This document shows, piece by piece, positions 18,601 to 27,050 of a DNA stretch of 64,000 bases. The number at the start of each line of letters is the position of its first letter. The stretch's first letter is position 1. A program made the position numbers and the translations under genes. Below the pieces are notes generated by a model. That model made no database searches. It worked only from the letters and a program-made list of their open reading frames with translations, and was not told where the DNA came from. The stretch spans positions 7,092-71,091 of the forward strand of contig DBNK01000025.1 of the NCBI GenBank assembly GCA_002298335.1, written 5' to 3'. This DNA comes from Thalassolituus sp. UBA674 (lineage in GTDB: Bacteria > Pseudomonadota > Gammaproteobacteria > Pseudomonadales > Oceanobacteraceae).

Positions 18601-19033
18601 GAAAGTCGATGGTACGCATTTTTTCGCGCGGAATGCTCTCCAGCAGCGAGGTGAACATATCACCTTCCTGGGTGCATTCCAGATACGGTTCCAGCTCTTT
18701 CTGCAGCTGTTTATCGTAAGTGAACGGGAATTCTTCGGCGTAGTCTTCGATAAAGAAGTCGAATGGGTTAATCACCGTCATATCGGCGATGACTTCCACT
18801 TCCACCGCCAGACGGGTGGTTTTTTCCGGGAACACCAGACGCGCCTGGAAGTTACCGTAGGCGTCCTGCTGCCAGTTGATGAAGTGATCTTCCGGCTCGA
18901 CTTTCAGGCTGTAGGCCTTGATCGGTGTACGGCTGTGCGGTGCGGGGCGCAGACGCACCACGTGTGGCGACAGGTTCACCGGGCGGTCAAAGTCGTAGTA
19001 GGTCTTGTGCTGTAACGCAACAGTAATGGTCAT
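15653..19033 (-). CDS. Transglutaminase / DUF2126 large protein
   Basis: 1126 residues. The N-terminal ~290 hold a transglutaminase fold with triad Cys180 (KGSCRDSAW), His229 (TDLHAWCEVY) and the Asp of GLDPTSG. The remaining ~830 residues are the DUF2126 region, typical of this protein family, with LTMGGEPTFVSIDD, LHYGQGKWYPGEEVPRWALG, FMLDGRHTGTGGGNH and HNRAEFC-like (NTHRAEFCIDKM) motifs. This architecture almost always sits beside circularly permuted ATP-grasp and alpha-E genes, as here. Substrate unknown. Length and motif order appear complete. Confidence 0.93.
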   Translation of the reverse strand: MTITVALQHKTYYDFDRPVNLSPHVVRLRPAPHSRTPIKAYSLKVEPEDHFINWQQDAYGNFQARLVFPEKTTRLAVEVEVIADMTVINPFDFFIEDYAEEFPFTYDKQLQKELEPYLECTQEGDMFTSLLESIPREKMRTIDFLVNLNMRLQNDIEYSLRFEPGVQTPEETLELAKGSCRDSAWLMVQALRHLGLAARFASGYLVQLTSDEKSLDGPSGPEADFTDLHAWCEVYLPGAGWVGLDPTSGLFASEGHIPLACTPHPVSAAPISGFTDECEVEFSYSNEVFRIHEDPRVTKPYTDNEWADALALGQKVDDILMQEDIRLTMGGEPTFVSIDDMESAQWNTEALGKDKLSLAKTLLLRLRDHFAPQGLLHYGQGKWYPGEEVPRWALGLFWRTDGEPLWRRQSLLARIDKNYGHTHKEAESFAKRLAALFNVPQFCVHPAYEDGLHYLLEEQNLPPGIDGSIASEKDELGRRRLARVLQQGLDTPTGFVIPIEWNYYGNCWQSCKWEFRRERLTLIPGDSPIGLRLPLNSLPPATQDDKLVKEADPFRETGPLDTAEHIVQMALEREPAAGSAAPQTQAPQGAVAGEQDGYRWKNLMRTAMCIEPRDGKIHIFMPPLPYLEGYINLMALIEETATELDMPVVIEGYEPPRDHRLQKLLVTPDPGVIEVNIHPATNWEDMVSNMTELYQAARESRLGSEKFMLDGRHTGTGGGNHITLGGATPADSPFLRRPDLLRSFVTYWQNHPSLSYLFSGAFIGPTSQAPRVDEGRDENLYELEIAFQQIPEGEVPQPWLVDRIMRNLLIDLTGNTHRAEFCIDKMFAPGSPAGRLGLLEFRGFEMPPHSRMALVQALLLRALVVRFWKNPYKQKLVRWGTRLHDQFMLPHYIWQDVKEVADDLQAHGLDFKAEWLLPFREFRFPHYGTVELGDIQLELCWAIEPWNVLGEEVSSFGTARYVDSSVERLQVRVTGLTGERYVLACNGRRVPLRSTGRHGEFVAGVRYKAWAPPSALHPTIGIHAPLTLDLIDTWNGRSIGGCTYHVSHPGGRSYDTFPVNAFEAESRRGNRFTDTEFTQGPFTPRPDVDALRQFFPHTDPRPMAPPPEESYDEYPWTLDLRTKPRS

Positions 19034-19147
19034 ATCTGGATCCGGCAGTTATCCATGGGGCGCGCTTACGACGGTAAGCAACACCGGTTTTCGGAAAATA
19101 GATTTGGGTCAGTCGTGACCCCGCAACGGCGGGGCACGACAGACAGA

Positions 19148-20083
19148 TTACTGGTCAGTGAGGAACCAGGTACGTCCGATCAGGAAGTGCAGATTGCGGA
19201 TGCTGATCTGCAGTTCGTTCAGTTCATCACGGAATTCCTGTCCATGGCCGCCATGTTCGCCACAGGCCATGACAGCTCTGTGAAGCTTACGGATTTCTTT
19301 AATGACTTTGTCGGAGCGCGGCAGCGCCTCGGCTGCGAGAATCATTTCACTCAGACAGAATCCGGCGGAACGCGGGAAGTGCGGGTCCGTCATCAGATAC
19401 TGCACCACAGCCTCACCTTTGATGGAACTGCGCATAGCACGGCGGAATGGCTGATCGGCATTCAGTGAACGCAGCACGTTACCCCAGATGATCTGGCGGC
19501 TGTTGACGGCGAAGTCGTCGTCTTCCACCTGAATGATGGCGGCGACACCGGCGTCGATGTTACGCGTGGTCATGTCCGCGCGTTCCAGATACTGGCCCAG
19601 CTGCAGCATTTCCCAGCCTTCATCGCGCGGCATACTGACGCTCATGAGACCGACGATCTGCAGGCAGCAGGTAATCAGGTTGTCGAGGAAGTCATGGCGG
19701 TTACTGCGGTTCACACCCTGCTGCAGGTTCTCCTGCACATACTGGGTGGTCTCGTTGATCAGCTCCCAGGCTTCTGCCGGCACCACATCACGTGTGGTAC
19801 GCACATTCTCGCGGATGGCCATCAGCGAGGAAATAACGGAGCTCGGATTCGTATCGTCACCGAGGAGAAACTTCACCACATTACGTTCATCCTGAACCGA
19901 ATAACGCTCCGCAAAGCTTTCTTCCAGATTGTTAATCGTGATCAGGTTGTACCAGCCCAGATTGACCTGCCGCGGCATATCAAACAGGAGTTTGTCATAA
20001 ATACTGAGCAGTCGTGCCGTGCTCTCGGCCCGTTCGATGTAACGGCCCGTCCAGTAAATTCGTTCAGCTACTTTTGAAAGCAT
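19148..20083 (-). CDS. Alpha-E domain protein (DUF403)
   Basis: 311-residue all-helical protein beginning MLSKVAERIYWTGRYIERAE, the defining alpha-E motif. The C-terminus has RSAGFCLSEM and HFLIGRTWF. Always partnered with circularly permuted ATP-grasp proteins in known gene neighbourhoods; biochemical role undetermined. Its ATG overlaps the upstream ATP-grasp stop by one base, indicating coupled translation. Confidence 0.92.
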   Translation of the reverse strand: MLSKVAERIYWTGRYIERAESTARLLSIYDKLLFDMPRQVNLGWYNLITINNLEESFAERYSVQDERNVVKFLLGDDTNPSSVISSLMAIRENVRTTRDVVPAEAWELINETTQYVQENLQQGVNRSNRHDFLDNLITCCLQIVGLMSVSMPRDEGWEMLQLGQYLERADMTTRNIDAGVAAIIQVEDDDFAVNSRQIIWGNVLRSLNADQPFRRAMRSSIKGEAVVQYLMTDPHFPRSAGFCLSEMILAAEALPRSDKVIKEIRKLHRAVMACGEHGGHGQEFRDELNELQISIRNLHFLIGRTWFLTDQ

Positions 20084-21546
20084 CAGGATTTGCCCGCCGA
20101 TGTATCCACAATCCAGGTGTCTTTACTGCCACCACCCTGAGACGAGTTCACCACCAGTGAACCCTTTTTCATCGCCACCCGGGTCAGACCACCGGTGGTA
20201 ACGTAAGTATCTTTGCCCTGCAGGATAAACGGCCGCAGGTCGAGATGTCGCGGCTCCGCCTTGCTGCGGCCCACCAGAGTCGGTGCGGTCGACAGCGCCA
20301 GTGTTGGCTGGGCAATGTAGTTGCGCGGGTTCGCTTTGATCAGCTCCGCAAAGGTCTCGCGCTCTTTCTTGGTGGAGTGCGGACCAACCAGCATGCCGTA
20401 GCCGCCGGATTCGTTGGCTGGCTTCACAACCAGCTTATCGAGGTTAGCAAGTACATACTCACGCTGCTTATCTTCATAACAGAGGAAGGTTTCCACATTC
20501 GGAATCAGCGGCTCTTCACCCAGATAGTATTTGATGATCTGTGGCACATAGGCGTAGATCACCTTGTCGTCAGCCACACCGGCACCCGGTGCGTTGGCCA
20601 GTGATACGTTACCGGCGCGCCAGGCGCGCATCAGCCCCGGCACACCCAGTACGGAATCTTTGTGGAACACTTCCGGATCAAGGAAGAGGTCATCAATGCG
20701 GCGGTAGATCACATCCACCCGCTCCAGACCGGCGATGGTCTTCATGTAGACGCAGTCGTCTTTGTCGACCACCAGGTCACTGCCCTCAACCAGCTCAGCA
20801 CCCATACGCTGCGCCAGGAAGGCGTGTTCAAAATACGCTGAGTTGTAGATACCTGGTGTCAGTACCGCAATCACCGGACGCTCACCCTTACGTGGTGACA
20901 GAGATGCCAGCATGCTGAACAGGTTCTCCGGGTAATCGCCCACCGGCGCGATGTGCACCTTCTCGAACACTTCCGGCAGTACCCGCTTCATGATGGAGCG
21001 GTTTTCCAGCATGTAAGACACACCGGACGGTACGCGCAGGTTGTCTTCCAGCACGTAGAACTGACCGTCTTTGTCACGCACCAGATCGGTACCACAGATG
21101 TTGGCCCAGACGCCGAACGGCGGGCTGACCCCTTCACATTCTTTGCGGTAGTTGGACGACTGTTTGAGCACGAACTCAGGGATGATGCCGTCTTTCAGGA
21201 TTTTCTGGTCGTGATACAGGTCGTCGATGAACATGTTCAGCGCTTTCAGGCGCTGCTTCAGCCCGGCGGCGGTCTTTTCCCACTGATTGCTGGAGATGAC
21301 CCGGGGAATGATATCGAATGGCCAGGCCCGGTCGATGTTGCTGCCATCCATGTAGACGGTGAAAGACACACCCATATCTTTGATGGTCGAATCAGCAGCC
21401 AGCTTACGCGACTGGATTTCTTCTTCAGTAAGGCTGGCAAGGTAATTAGCCAACTGACGTGCCGGCTGGCGGGCATTTCCGGGTGAGCTGATCAGCTCAT
21501 CGTAAAACCCTTCCGGAAGTTCGTATTCTTTCCAATCGATTGACAT
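20083..21546 (-). CDS. Circularly permuted type-2 ATP-grasp protein
   Basis: 487 residues from MSIDWKEYELPEGFYDEL. Motifs: GVWANICGTDLVRDKDGQFYVLEDNLRVPSG (split here: GTDLVRDKDG, LEDNLRVPSG), VIAVLTPGIYNSAYFEHAFL, VSLANAPGAGVADDK and the Gly-rich nucleotide loop VVKPANESGGYGM. It is predicted to ligate a carboxylate to an amine using ATP. The start at 21546 has AGGACCTCT upstream; the longer frame to 21651 has none. First gene of the five-gene minus-strand cluster. Confidence 0.92.
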   Translation of the reverse strand: MSIDWKEYELPEGFYDELISSPGNARQPARQLANYLASLTEEEIQSRKLAADSTIKDMGVSFTVYMDGSNIDRAWPFDIIPRVISSNQWEKTAAGLKQRLKALNMFIDDLYHDQKILKDGIIPEFVLKQSSNYRKECEGVSPPFGVWANICGTDLVRDKDGQFYVLEDNLRVPSGVSYMLENRSIMKRVLPEVFEKVHIAPVGDYPENLFSMLASLSPRKGERPVIAVLTPGIYNSAYFEHAFLAQRMGAELVEGSDLVVDKDDCVYMKTIAGLERVDVIYRRIDDLFLDPEVFHKDSVLGVPGLMRAWRAGNVSLANAPGAGVADDKVIYAYVPQIIKYYLGEEPLIPNVETFLCYEDKQREYVLANLDKLVVKPANESGGYGMLVGPHSTKKERETFAELIKANPRNYIAQPTLALSTAPTLVGRSKAEPRHLDLRPFILQGKDTYVTTGGLTRVAMKKGSLVVNSSQGGGSKDTWIVDTSAGKS

Positions 21547-21703
21547 AGAGGTCCTGACTAGCTGGGCTGTAACATTTACTGAGTAAACACTGCGTCCGTT
21601 CACGCCGCAATAAGTGCACCCCTGTGCCACGGGGATTGTCCTCATTGACACGGGACAAACAGGGTTTTTATCCGGAAATCATCTGCTTAGAAGGCTCTGG
21701 GAC

Positions 21704-22327
21704 TCAGAAAAGGCGCGTCAGACTGAGCCGTACCGACGTCAGTGTGGCATCTGCCGCACTGCCCTCTTCACCGGCATCCCATTCCAGCAGACGATAATGC
21801 AGCGAGGCAGAAATTTCTGTGGTCAGGGTCAGATTTCCGGTCACGGCAAAGCCGGCATTAAAACCTTTTGCCGTATTGTCTGCCCCTTCCTGATCAAAGA
21901 AATCCGATTCCGTTCCGTAATAGCGGTAATAACCGCCACCCAGTATCAGATATGGCCTGATACGCCGTTCCGGCATCCACGGCAGCCACAGCTCAGCTTC
22001 CATGCCGGAAGTCCGCCAGTCATCAGAGTTGCTGTCAGCCACCCTGAGCCAGGCAAATTCAAAACGGATGGCCTCAGGGCCGACTCCGCCAATCGCCAGA
22101 CGCGGTGCCTGAAAGTTGAAGGTTCCGCTGTCGGTGAGGTTCTGGTCCGCCGATCCGGCCTCGCCGCTGACCGTCAGATACCAGCGCCCATAGCCGGAAT
22201 AGCCTTCTGGTTCGTCGTACCAACGCGCCTGAGCGGGTAAAGACAGACAGAGCAGGCCAACCCACAGGATACCGGCTCTCAGCGCCTGGGAGCCGGTACC
22301 GGAGCAGCCGGACACTACTGCCGTCAT
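21704..22327 (-). CDS. Putative outer-membrane beta-barrel protein
   Basis: 207 residues. Signal peptide with hydrophobic core ILWVGLLCLSLPAQA, then alternating aromatic/hydrophobic strands (GYGRWYLTVSGEAG, YLILGGGYYRYYG, GFNAGFAVTGNLTL) ending in SLTRLF with a C-terminal Phe, as in barrel proteins of the OmpA/OmpW-like porin-fold group. Ligand unknown. Its ATG lies 7 bp after the gyrB stop, so it probably rides on the gyrB transcript. The start was chosen at 22327, since the open frame upstream lies inside gyrB. Confidence 0.75.
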   Translation of the reverse strand: MTAVVSGCSGTGSQALRAGILWVGLLCLSLPAQARWYDEPEGYSGYGRWYLTVSGEAGSADQNLTDSGTFNFQAPRLAIGGVGPEAIRFEFAWLRVADSNSDDWRTSGMEAELWLPWMPERRIRPYLILGGGYYRYYGTESDFFDQEGADNTAKGFNAGFAVTGNLTLTTEISASLHYRLLEWDAGEEGSAADATLTSVRLSLTRLF

Positions 22328-22334
22328 GGCCGGA

Positions 22335-24758
22335 TCAGAAGTCCAGATTCGCGACGTTGAGCGCGTTGGATTCGATAAAGGCCCGGCGCGGTTCAACATC
22401 GTCACCCATCAGGGTGGTGAACATTTTGTCGGCACCGATGGCATCTTCAATGCTCACCCGCAGCATCCGGCGGGATTCAGGATCCATAGTGGTTTCCCAC
22501 AGCTGATCCGGGTTCATCTCACCCAGACCTTTATAGCGCTGGATGTTGATACCACGGCTGCCTTCGGCCATCAGCCACTGCACCGCATCACGGAAGTCGA
22601 CGATCGGGAAAACACGCTCACCACGACGTATGTAAGCACTCGCTTCCAATGTAGAAGCCAGTTTCTCGCTCATTGTCGCGAGCTTGTTGTAACCTGAGCT
22701 GGCAAAGAACTCGCTGTCGAGCAGGTACTCACGGGCAATACCGTGGGTGATGACTTTGATCTCAAGATTGTAGTTACCCCGCTCATTGTCCTGTACCACC
22801 GCCAGCTCAAAGTGCGAACCGCTGCGTCCCGCATCCGGCAGACGACCTTTCAGGTCTTCCATCCAGGCTTCCATCGCCGCCTTATCATTCATACGGTCCG
22901 GAGTGACACGCGGCAGGCTGACCATCTCATGCAGCACTTCTTTAGGTACCAGACCGGAACCGGACATGCGCTTCACAGTCTCCTGAGTCGCACGGTAGTC
23001 ATCCACCAGTTTGGCAAAGGCCTCGTCCGAGATGGCCGGCGCATCTTCTGCCGGATGCAGGCTGGCCTTCTCCAGAGCACTGTGGGTCAGATAGCTTTCC
23101 ATCGCTTCTTCGTCCTTGATGTACTGCTCCTGCTTACCGCGTTTGATCTTATACAGCGGTGGCTGAGCAATGTAGACGTGACCACGCTCGATGATTTCCG
23201 GCATCTGACGGAAGAAGAAGGTCAGCAGCAGTGTACGGATGTGCGCGCCATCGACGTCGGCATCGGTCATGATGATGATACGGTGGTAACGCAGCTTATC
23301 CGGGTTGAATTCTTCGCGGCCAATACCGCAGCCCAGAGCCGTGATCAGGGTGCCGACCTCAGCGGATGACAGCATCTTGTCGAAGCGGGCTTTTTCAACG
23401 TTCAGGATCTTACCTTTCAGTGGCAGAATTGCCTGCGTGCGGCGGTCACGGCCCTGCTTGGCCGAGCCCCCCGCTGAGTCCCCTTCCACCAGGTACACTT
23501 CGGAGTTAGCCGGGTCTTTTTCCTGACAGTCAGCCAGCTTACCCGGCAGACCGGCGATATCCAGAGCGCCTTTACGACGGGTCATTTCACGGGCTTTACG
23601 CGCGGCTTCACGGGCACGCGCGGCATCAATCATTTTGCCGACCAGGTCTTTGGCCTGCTGCGGGTTTTCCAGCAGGAACTCCTGGAACAGGCGCCCCATC
23701 TCCTGCTCTACCGCTGGCTTCACTTCACTGGAGACCAGCTTGTCTTTGGTCTGGGAGCTGAACTTAGGATCGGGGACTTTCACCGAAATAATGGCCGTCA
23801 GGCCTTCACGGGCATCATCACCGGTGGTGGATACCTTGGCCTTCTTATCCAGACCTTCCTGAGTAATGTAGGTATTCAGTGAGCGGGTCAGAGCTGCACG
23901 GAAACCGGCGAGGTGTGTACCACCATCACGCTGGGGAATGTTATTGGTGTAGCAGTGGATGCTTTCCTGGAAGCCGTCATTCCACTGCATGGCCACTTCA
24001 ACACCGATACCGTCTTCACGCTGGACATTGAAATGAAACACATCGCTGACCGTGCTTTTGCTTTCGTTCAGGTAGCCGACAAACGAACCAAGACCACCCT
24101 CAAATTCGAACACGTCTTCCTTGTCCGTACGCTCGTCTTTCAGATGAATCCGTACACCCGAATTCAGGAAGGACAGCTCACGCAGGCGTTTTGCCAGATA
24201 GTCGTAACTGAATTCGGTTTTGTTGGTAAAGGTCGCTTTGGACGGCAGGAAGTTCACCATGGTGCCTGTCGTTTCAGATTTACCGACTTCTTTCAGCGGG
24301 TAATCCGGCACACCGTGGGTGTATTCCTGCTCATACAGTTTGCCACCGCGACGGATAGTGAGCTTCAGCTTTTCTGACAGCGCATTCACAACCGACACAC
24401 CCACACCGTGCAGACCACCGGACACCTTGTAGGAGTTATCGTCGAACTTACCGCCCGCATGCAGCACGGTCAGGATGACTTCTGCAGCAGAGACGCCCTC
24501 TTCCGGGTGCAGTTCCGTCGGAATACCACGGCCGTTATCGGACACAGAAACCGAGTTATTTTCATGAATCACCACATCCACACTGTCACAATGTCCGGCC
24601 AGCGCCTCATCAATGGAGTTATCCACGACCTCGAACACCATGTGGTGGAGACCGGTACCGTCATCGGTATCGCCAATGTACATGCCCGGGCGCTTACGAA
24701 CTGCGTCGAGACCTTTAAGGACTTTAATACTCGACGAATCGTAGGTGTTCTCTGTCAT
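22335..24758 (-). CDS. gyrB: DNA gyrase subunit B
   Basis: 807-residue ATPase subunit of gyrase. GHKL motifs: EVVDNSIDEALAGHC, VSDNGRGIPT and GGLHGVGVSVVNALS. The TOPRIM domain shows YLVEGDSAGGSAKQGRDR and the acidic IMTDADVDGAHIRTLLLTFF. The quinolone-relevant region looks wild type. The insert typical of gammaproteobacterial GyrB is present (about residues 550-730). It follows recF with a 4-bp overlap in the conserved dnaA-dnaN-recF-gyrB order. Confidence 0.98.
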   Translation of the reverse strand: MTENTYDSSSIKVLKGLDAVRKRPGMYIGDTDDGTGLHHMVFEVVDNSIDEALAGHCDSVDVVIHENNSVSVSDNGRGIPTELHPEEGVSAAEVILTVLHAGGKFDDNSYKVSGGLHGVGVSVVNALSEKLKLTIRRGGKLYEQEYTHGVPDYPLKEVGKSETTGTMVNFLPSKATFTNKTEFSYDYLAKRLRELSFLNSGVRIHLKDERTDKEDVFEFEGGLGSFVGYLNESKSTVSDVFHFNVQREDGIGVEVAMQWNDGFQESIHCYTNNIPQRDGGTHLAGFRAALTRSLNTYITQEGLDKKAKVSTTGDDAREGLTAIISVKVPDPKFSSQTKDKLVSSEVKPAVEQEMGRLFQEFLLENPQQAKDLVGKMIDAARAREAARKAREMTRRKGALDIAGLPGKLADCQEKDPANSEVYLVEGDSAGGSAKQGRDRRTQAILPLKGKILNVEKARFDKMLSSAEVGTLITALGCGIGREEFNPDKLRYHRIIIMTDADVDGAHIRTLLLTFFFRQMPEIIERGHVYIAQPPLYKIKRGKQEQYIKDEEAMESYLTHSALEKASLHPAEDAPAISDEAFAKLVDDYRATQETVKRMSGSGLVPKEVLHEMVSLPRVTPDRMNDKAAMEAWMEDLKGRLPDAGRSGSHFELAVVQDNERGNYNLEIKVITHGIAREYLLDSEFFASSGYNKLATMSEKLASTLEASAYIRRGERVFPIVDFRDAVQWLMAEGSRGINIQRYKGLGEMNPDQLWETTMDPESRRMLRVSIEDAIGADKMFTTLMGDDVEPRRAFIESNALNVANLDF

Positions 24759-25843
24759 TTGGAGCTTTCCTCAATTATTGTGCCCTGTTCCACGTGGAAC
24801 ACTTTGCTGGCAACAGGCTGCCAGACATCGGTCAGTTTTTCTTTTTCTATGCTGGTGATGAAGACCTGACATTTTAAATCTTCCAGCAGCTGGCATAAAG
24901 CCAAACGGTGAGACTGATCCAGTTCTGACGCAAGATCATCCACCAGATAGATGGGTTGGCGACCTGATTCATGCTGAAACAGGTAACCCTGTGCAATTTT
25001 CAACGCCGCCACTACGGTCTTCTGTTGACCGCGGGATAGCACCTCAACTGCCTGTAGCTTGCCACAGCGGATACGTAATTCCGCACGGTGCGGCCCCGAC
25101 TGGGTATAACCCAGAACCATGTCCCTTTCCTGCTGACGCTCCAGAACATCAGCGAGAGAAGACTGCTTTTCCCAGCCTGGGTAATACGCCAGTGTGACTT
25201 CTATGTGTGGATCCAGTAGCTTCAGAATGCGCTCGAACTCTGGTGTGAAACGCTTCAGATAGTTCCGGCGCTGCTGATCAATCACTTCTGCACTCTCAAG
25301 AAATCCGGCATTCCAGACACTGAGCCACTCGTCTTCTTTCTGCTTCAGCACGGCATTACGCTGTTTCAGCTGCTTACGGAAGGTTTTCCACTGCTCCATA
25401 AAGTCGTGTTCCACGTGGAACACTCCCCAATCGATGAAGGCACGGCGCTCCTCCGGAGAGCCCGCCAGCAAGCGGAAAGTATTAGGCTCGATGATCTGTA
25501 CCGGGAGCCAGTGAGCAGCCTGAGCCTGGGAAGTGAGCACCGAGCCATTCTGTTTCAGCAGATGGTCGCCACTGCGCAGCCGCAGGCTCTCCAGCTCACA
25601 GGTGCCCAGATCCGGATCTTCTATGGCAACGCTCAGCTCGAGACGGTCTGATTCATGATGCAGAACGTTTTTGAGTGTTGAGGTTCGGAATGACTTACCG
25701 GCGGCCATCAGCGCAATGGCTTCAAGAACACTGGATTTGCCAGAGCCGTTAGCACCGTAAATGAAGTTAACCTGGGGGTGAGGTTCACAGGTCAGAGGGT
25801 GCAGATTGCGCACCCCGCTGACCCGTAGCTGCCTGATGGGCAT
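24755..25843 (-). CDS. recF: DNA replication and repair protein RecF
   Basis: 362-residue SMC-like ABC ATPase of the RecFOR pathway, loading RecA at gaps. Walker A is YGANGSGKSS (residues 30-39), the signature is LSRGQQKTV, and Walker B is IYLVDDLASELD. Unusually, two perfect parS palindromes are embedded in the coding sequence, each encoding VFHVE. The gene overlaps gyrB downstream and follows dnaN by 21 bp. Confidence 0.97.
   Translation of the reverse strand: MPIRQLRVSGVRNLHPLTCEPHPQVNFIYGANGSGKSSVLEAIALMAAGKSFRTSTLKNVLHHESDRLELSVAIEDPDLGTCELESLRLRSGDHLLKQNGSVLTSQAQAAHWLPVQIIEPNTFRLLAGSPEERRAFIDWGVFHVEHDFMEQWKTFRKQLKQRNAVLKQKEDEWLSVWNAGFLESAEVIDQQRRNYLKRFTPEFERILKLLDPHIEVTLAYYPGWEKQSSLADVLERQQERDMVLGYTQSGPHRAELRIRCGKLQAVEVLSRGQQKTVVAALKIAQGYLFQHESGRQPIYLVDDLASELDQSHRLALCQLLEDLKCQVFITSIEKEKLTDVWQPVASKVFHVEQGTIIEESSK
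24786..24801. promoter_or_regulatory. parS site 1 (ParB-binding)
   Basis: TGTTCCACGTGGAACA, a perfect 16-bp palindrome identical to the pseudomonad-type parS core, inside the 3' end of recF. Confidence 0.93.
25407..25422. promoter_or_regulatory. parS site 2 (ParB-binding)
   Basis: A second perfect TGTTCCACGTGGAACA, 621 bp from the first and also within recF. The palindrome extends one base on each side. Confidence 0.93.
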
Positions 25844-25864
25844 AGGGAAGGAATCCGGAGGGAA

Positions 25865-26965
25865 TCAGAGACGCATCGGCATCACAACGTACATGGAGTC
25901 GCCGCCTTCCGGCTCTTCGATCAGTGCACTGCTGTTGGCATCGGACAGAGTCAACTTGATCTGATCAGTATCCAGAACACTCATGACATCCTGCAGGTAC
26001 GACACGTTAAAGCCCATTTCCAGGGAATCACCACTGTAAGTCACTGCCATGGACTCTTCGGCTTCTTCCTGTTCCGGGTTGTTGGCAAACACCTGCAGGT
26101 GATCTGTGCTCAGCACCAGACGTACACCGCGGTACTTTTCATTCGACAGAATCGCAGTGCGGTTAAACACCTGACGCAGATCGGTACGGTCCGCCAGCAT
26201 CACATTGGTACCATTCTTCGGAATCACACGGCCATAATCCGGGAACTTGCCATCCACCAGTTTAGAGGTGAAAGAAAAGTCTTCGGTCTGAGCACGCAGA
26301 TGGTTGGTGCTCAGCGACAGGCTTACGGAAGCCTCAGGGTCGGTCAGCAGTTTAGCCATTTCCAGCACACCCTTACGTGGCAGGATGATCTGCTGGGCTT
26401 CACTCAGGCCGGTAACCGGAATGCTGCAGGTCGCCAGACGATGACCGTCAGTAGCCACCGCACGGAGGTTCGTAGCACTGACTTCCATCAGCATACCGTT
26501 GAGATAATAACGGACATCCTGCTGTGCCATGGCAAAACTGGTGCGGTCAATGACATGACGCAGCTGCGCCTGAGGCAGAGCAAAAGTCTGCTCGCCGGAA
26601 ATTTCTTCAACATTCGGGAATTCAGTGGCAGGCAGGGCCGACAGAGTAAAACGCGAACGGCCTGAGCGGACGTTGACGCGGGTATCGTCCTGTTCGATTT
26701 CGATCTGTGCACCATCCGGCAGTGAGCGGCAGATGTCCATCAGCTTCTTCGCCGGAACCGTCACTGCACCCTCTTCTGCTACCTCATCCAGGCTGACACG
26801 GCCAACCAGTTCCACTTCGAGGTCGGTACCAGTCAGCGACAGCTGTTGCCCCTCAGTCTCAAGTAACACGTTAGACAGAACGGGTAGTGTCTGACGTTTT
26901 TCAACTACACCTGCAACCAGTTGCAGGGGTCTGAGAAAGGCTTCCCTTGAGATAACAAATTTCAT
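25865..26965 (-). CDS. dnaN: DNA polymerase III beta clamp
   Basis: 366-residue sliding clamp. It starts MKFVISREAFLRPLQLV, with three repeated clamp domains (VLSNVLLETEGQQLSLTGTDLE; PDYGRVIPKN; ending MYVVMPMRL). The start at 26965 is preceded by TGGAGAACC; the open frame continues to 27007 but does not match the family. Between dnaA and recF, as in most bacteria. Confidence 0.97.
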   Translation of the reverse strand: MKFVISREAFLRPLQLVAGVVEKRQTLPVLSNVLLETEGQQLSLTGTDLEVELVGRVSLDEVAEEGAVTVPAKKLMDICRSLPDGAQIEIEQDDTRVNVRSGRSRFTLSALPATEFPNVEEISGEQTFALPQAQLRHVIDRTSFAMAQQDVRYYLNGMLMEVSATNLRAVATDGHRLATCSIPVTGLSEAQQIILPRKGVLEMAKLLTDPEASVSLSLSTNHLRAQTEDFSFTSKLVDGKFPDYGRVIPKNGTNVMLADRTDLRQVFNRTAILSNEKYRGVRLVLSTDHLQVFANNPEQEEAEESMAVTYSGDSLEMGFNVSYLQDVMSVLDTDQIKLTLSDANSSALIEEPEGGDSMYVVMPMRL

Positions 26966-27050
26966 GGTTCTCCACTCAATTCCGGTGCCGGACAATGGTG
27001 CCGGCATAGGCCAGTAATTTCAGCTTATGTTTGATTGTCCTGACCTCAGG

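Noticed and set aside
21614..21630. Sigma-54-like promoter upstream of the ATP-grasp cluster (TGGCAC-N5-TGCA on the minus strand)
   Set aside because: The GG to GC spacing is one base short of the required 10.
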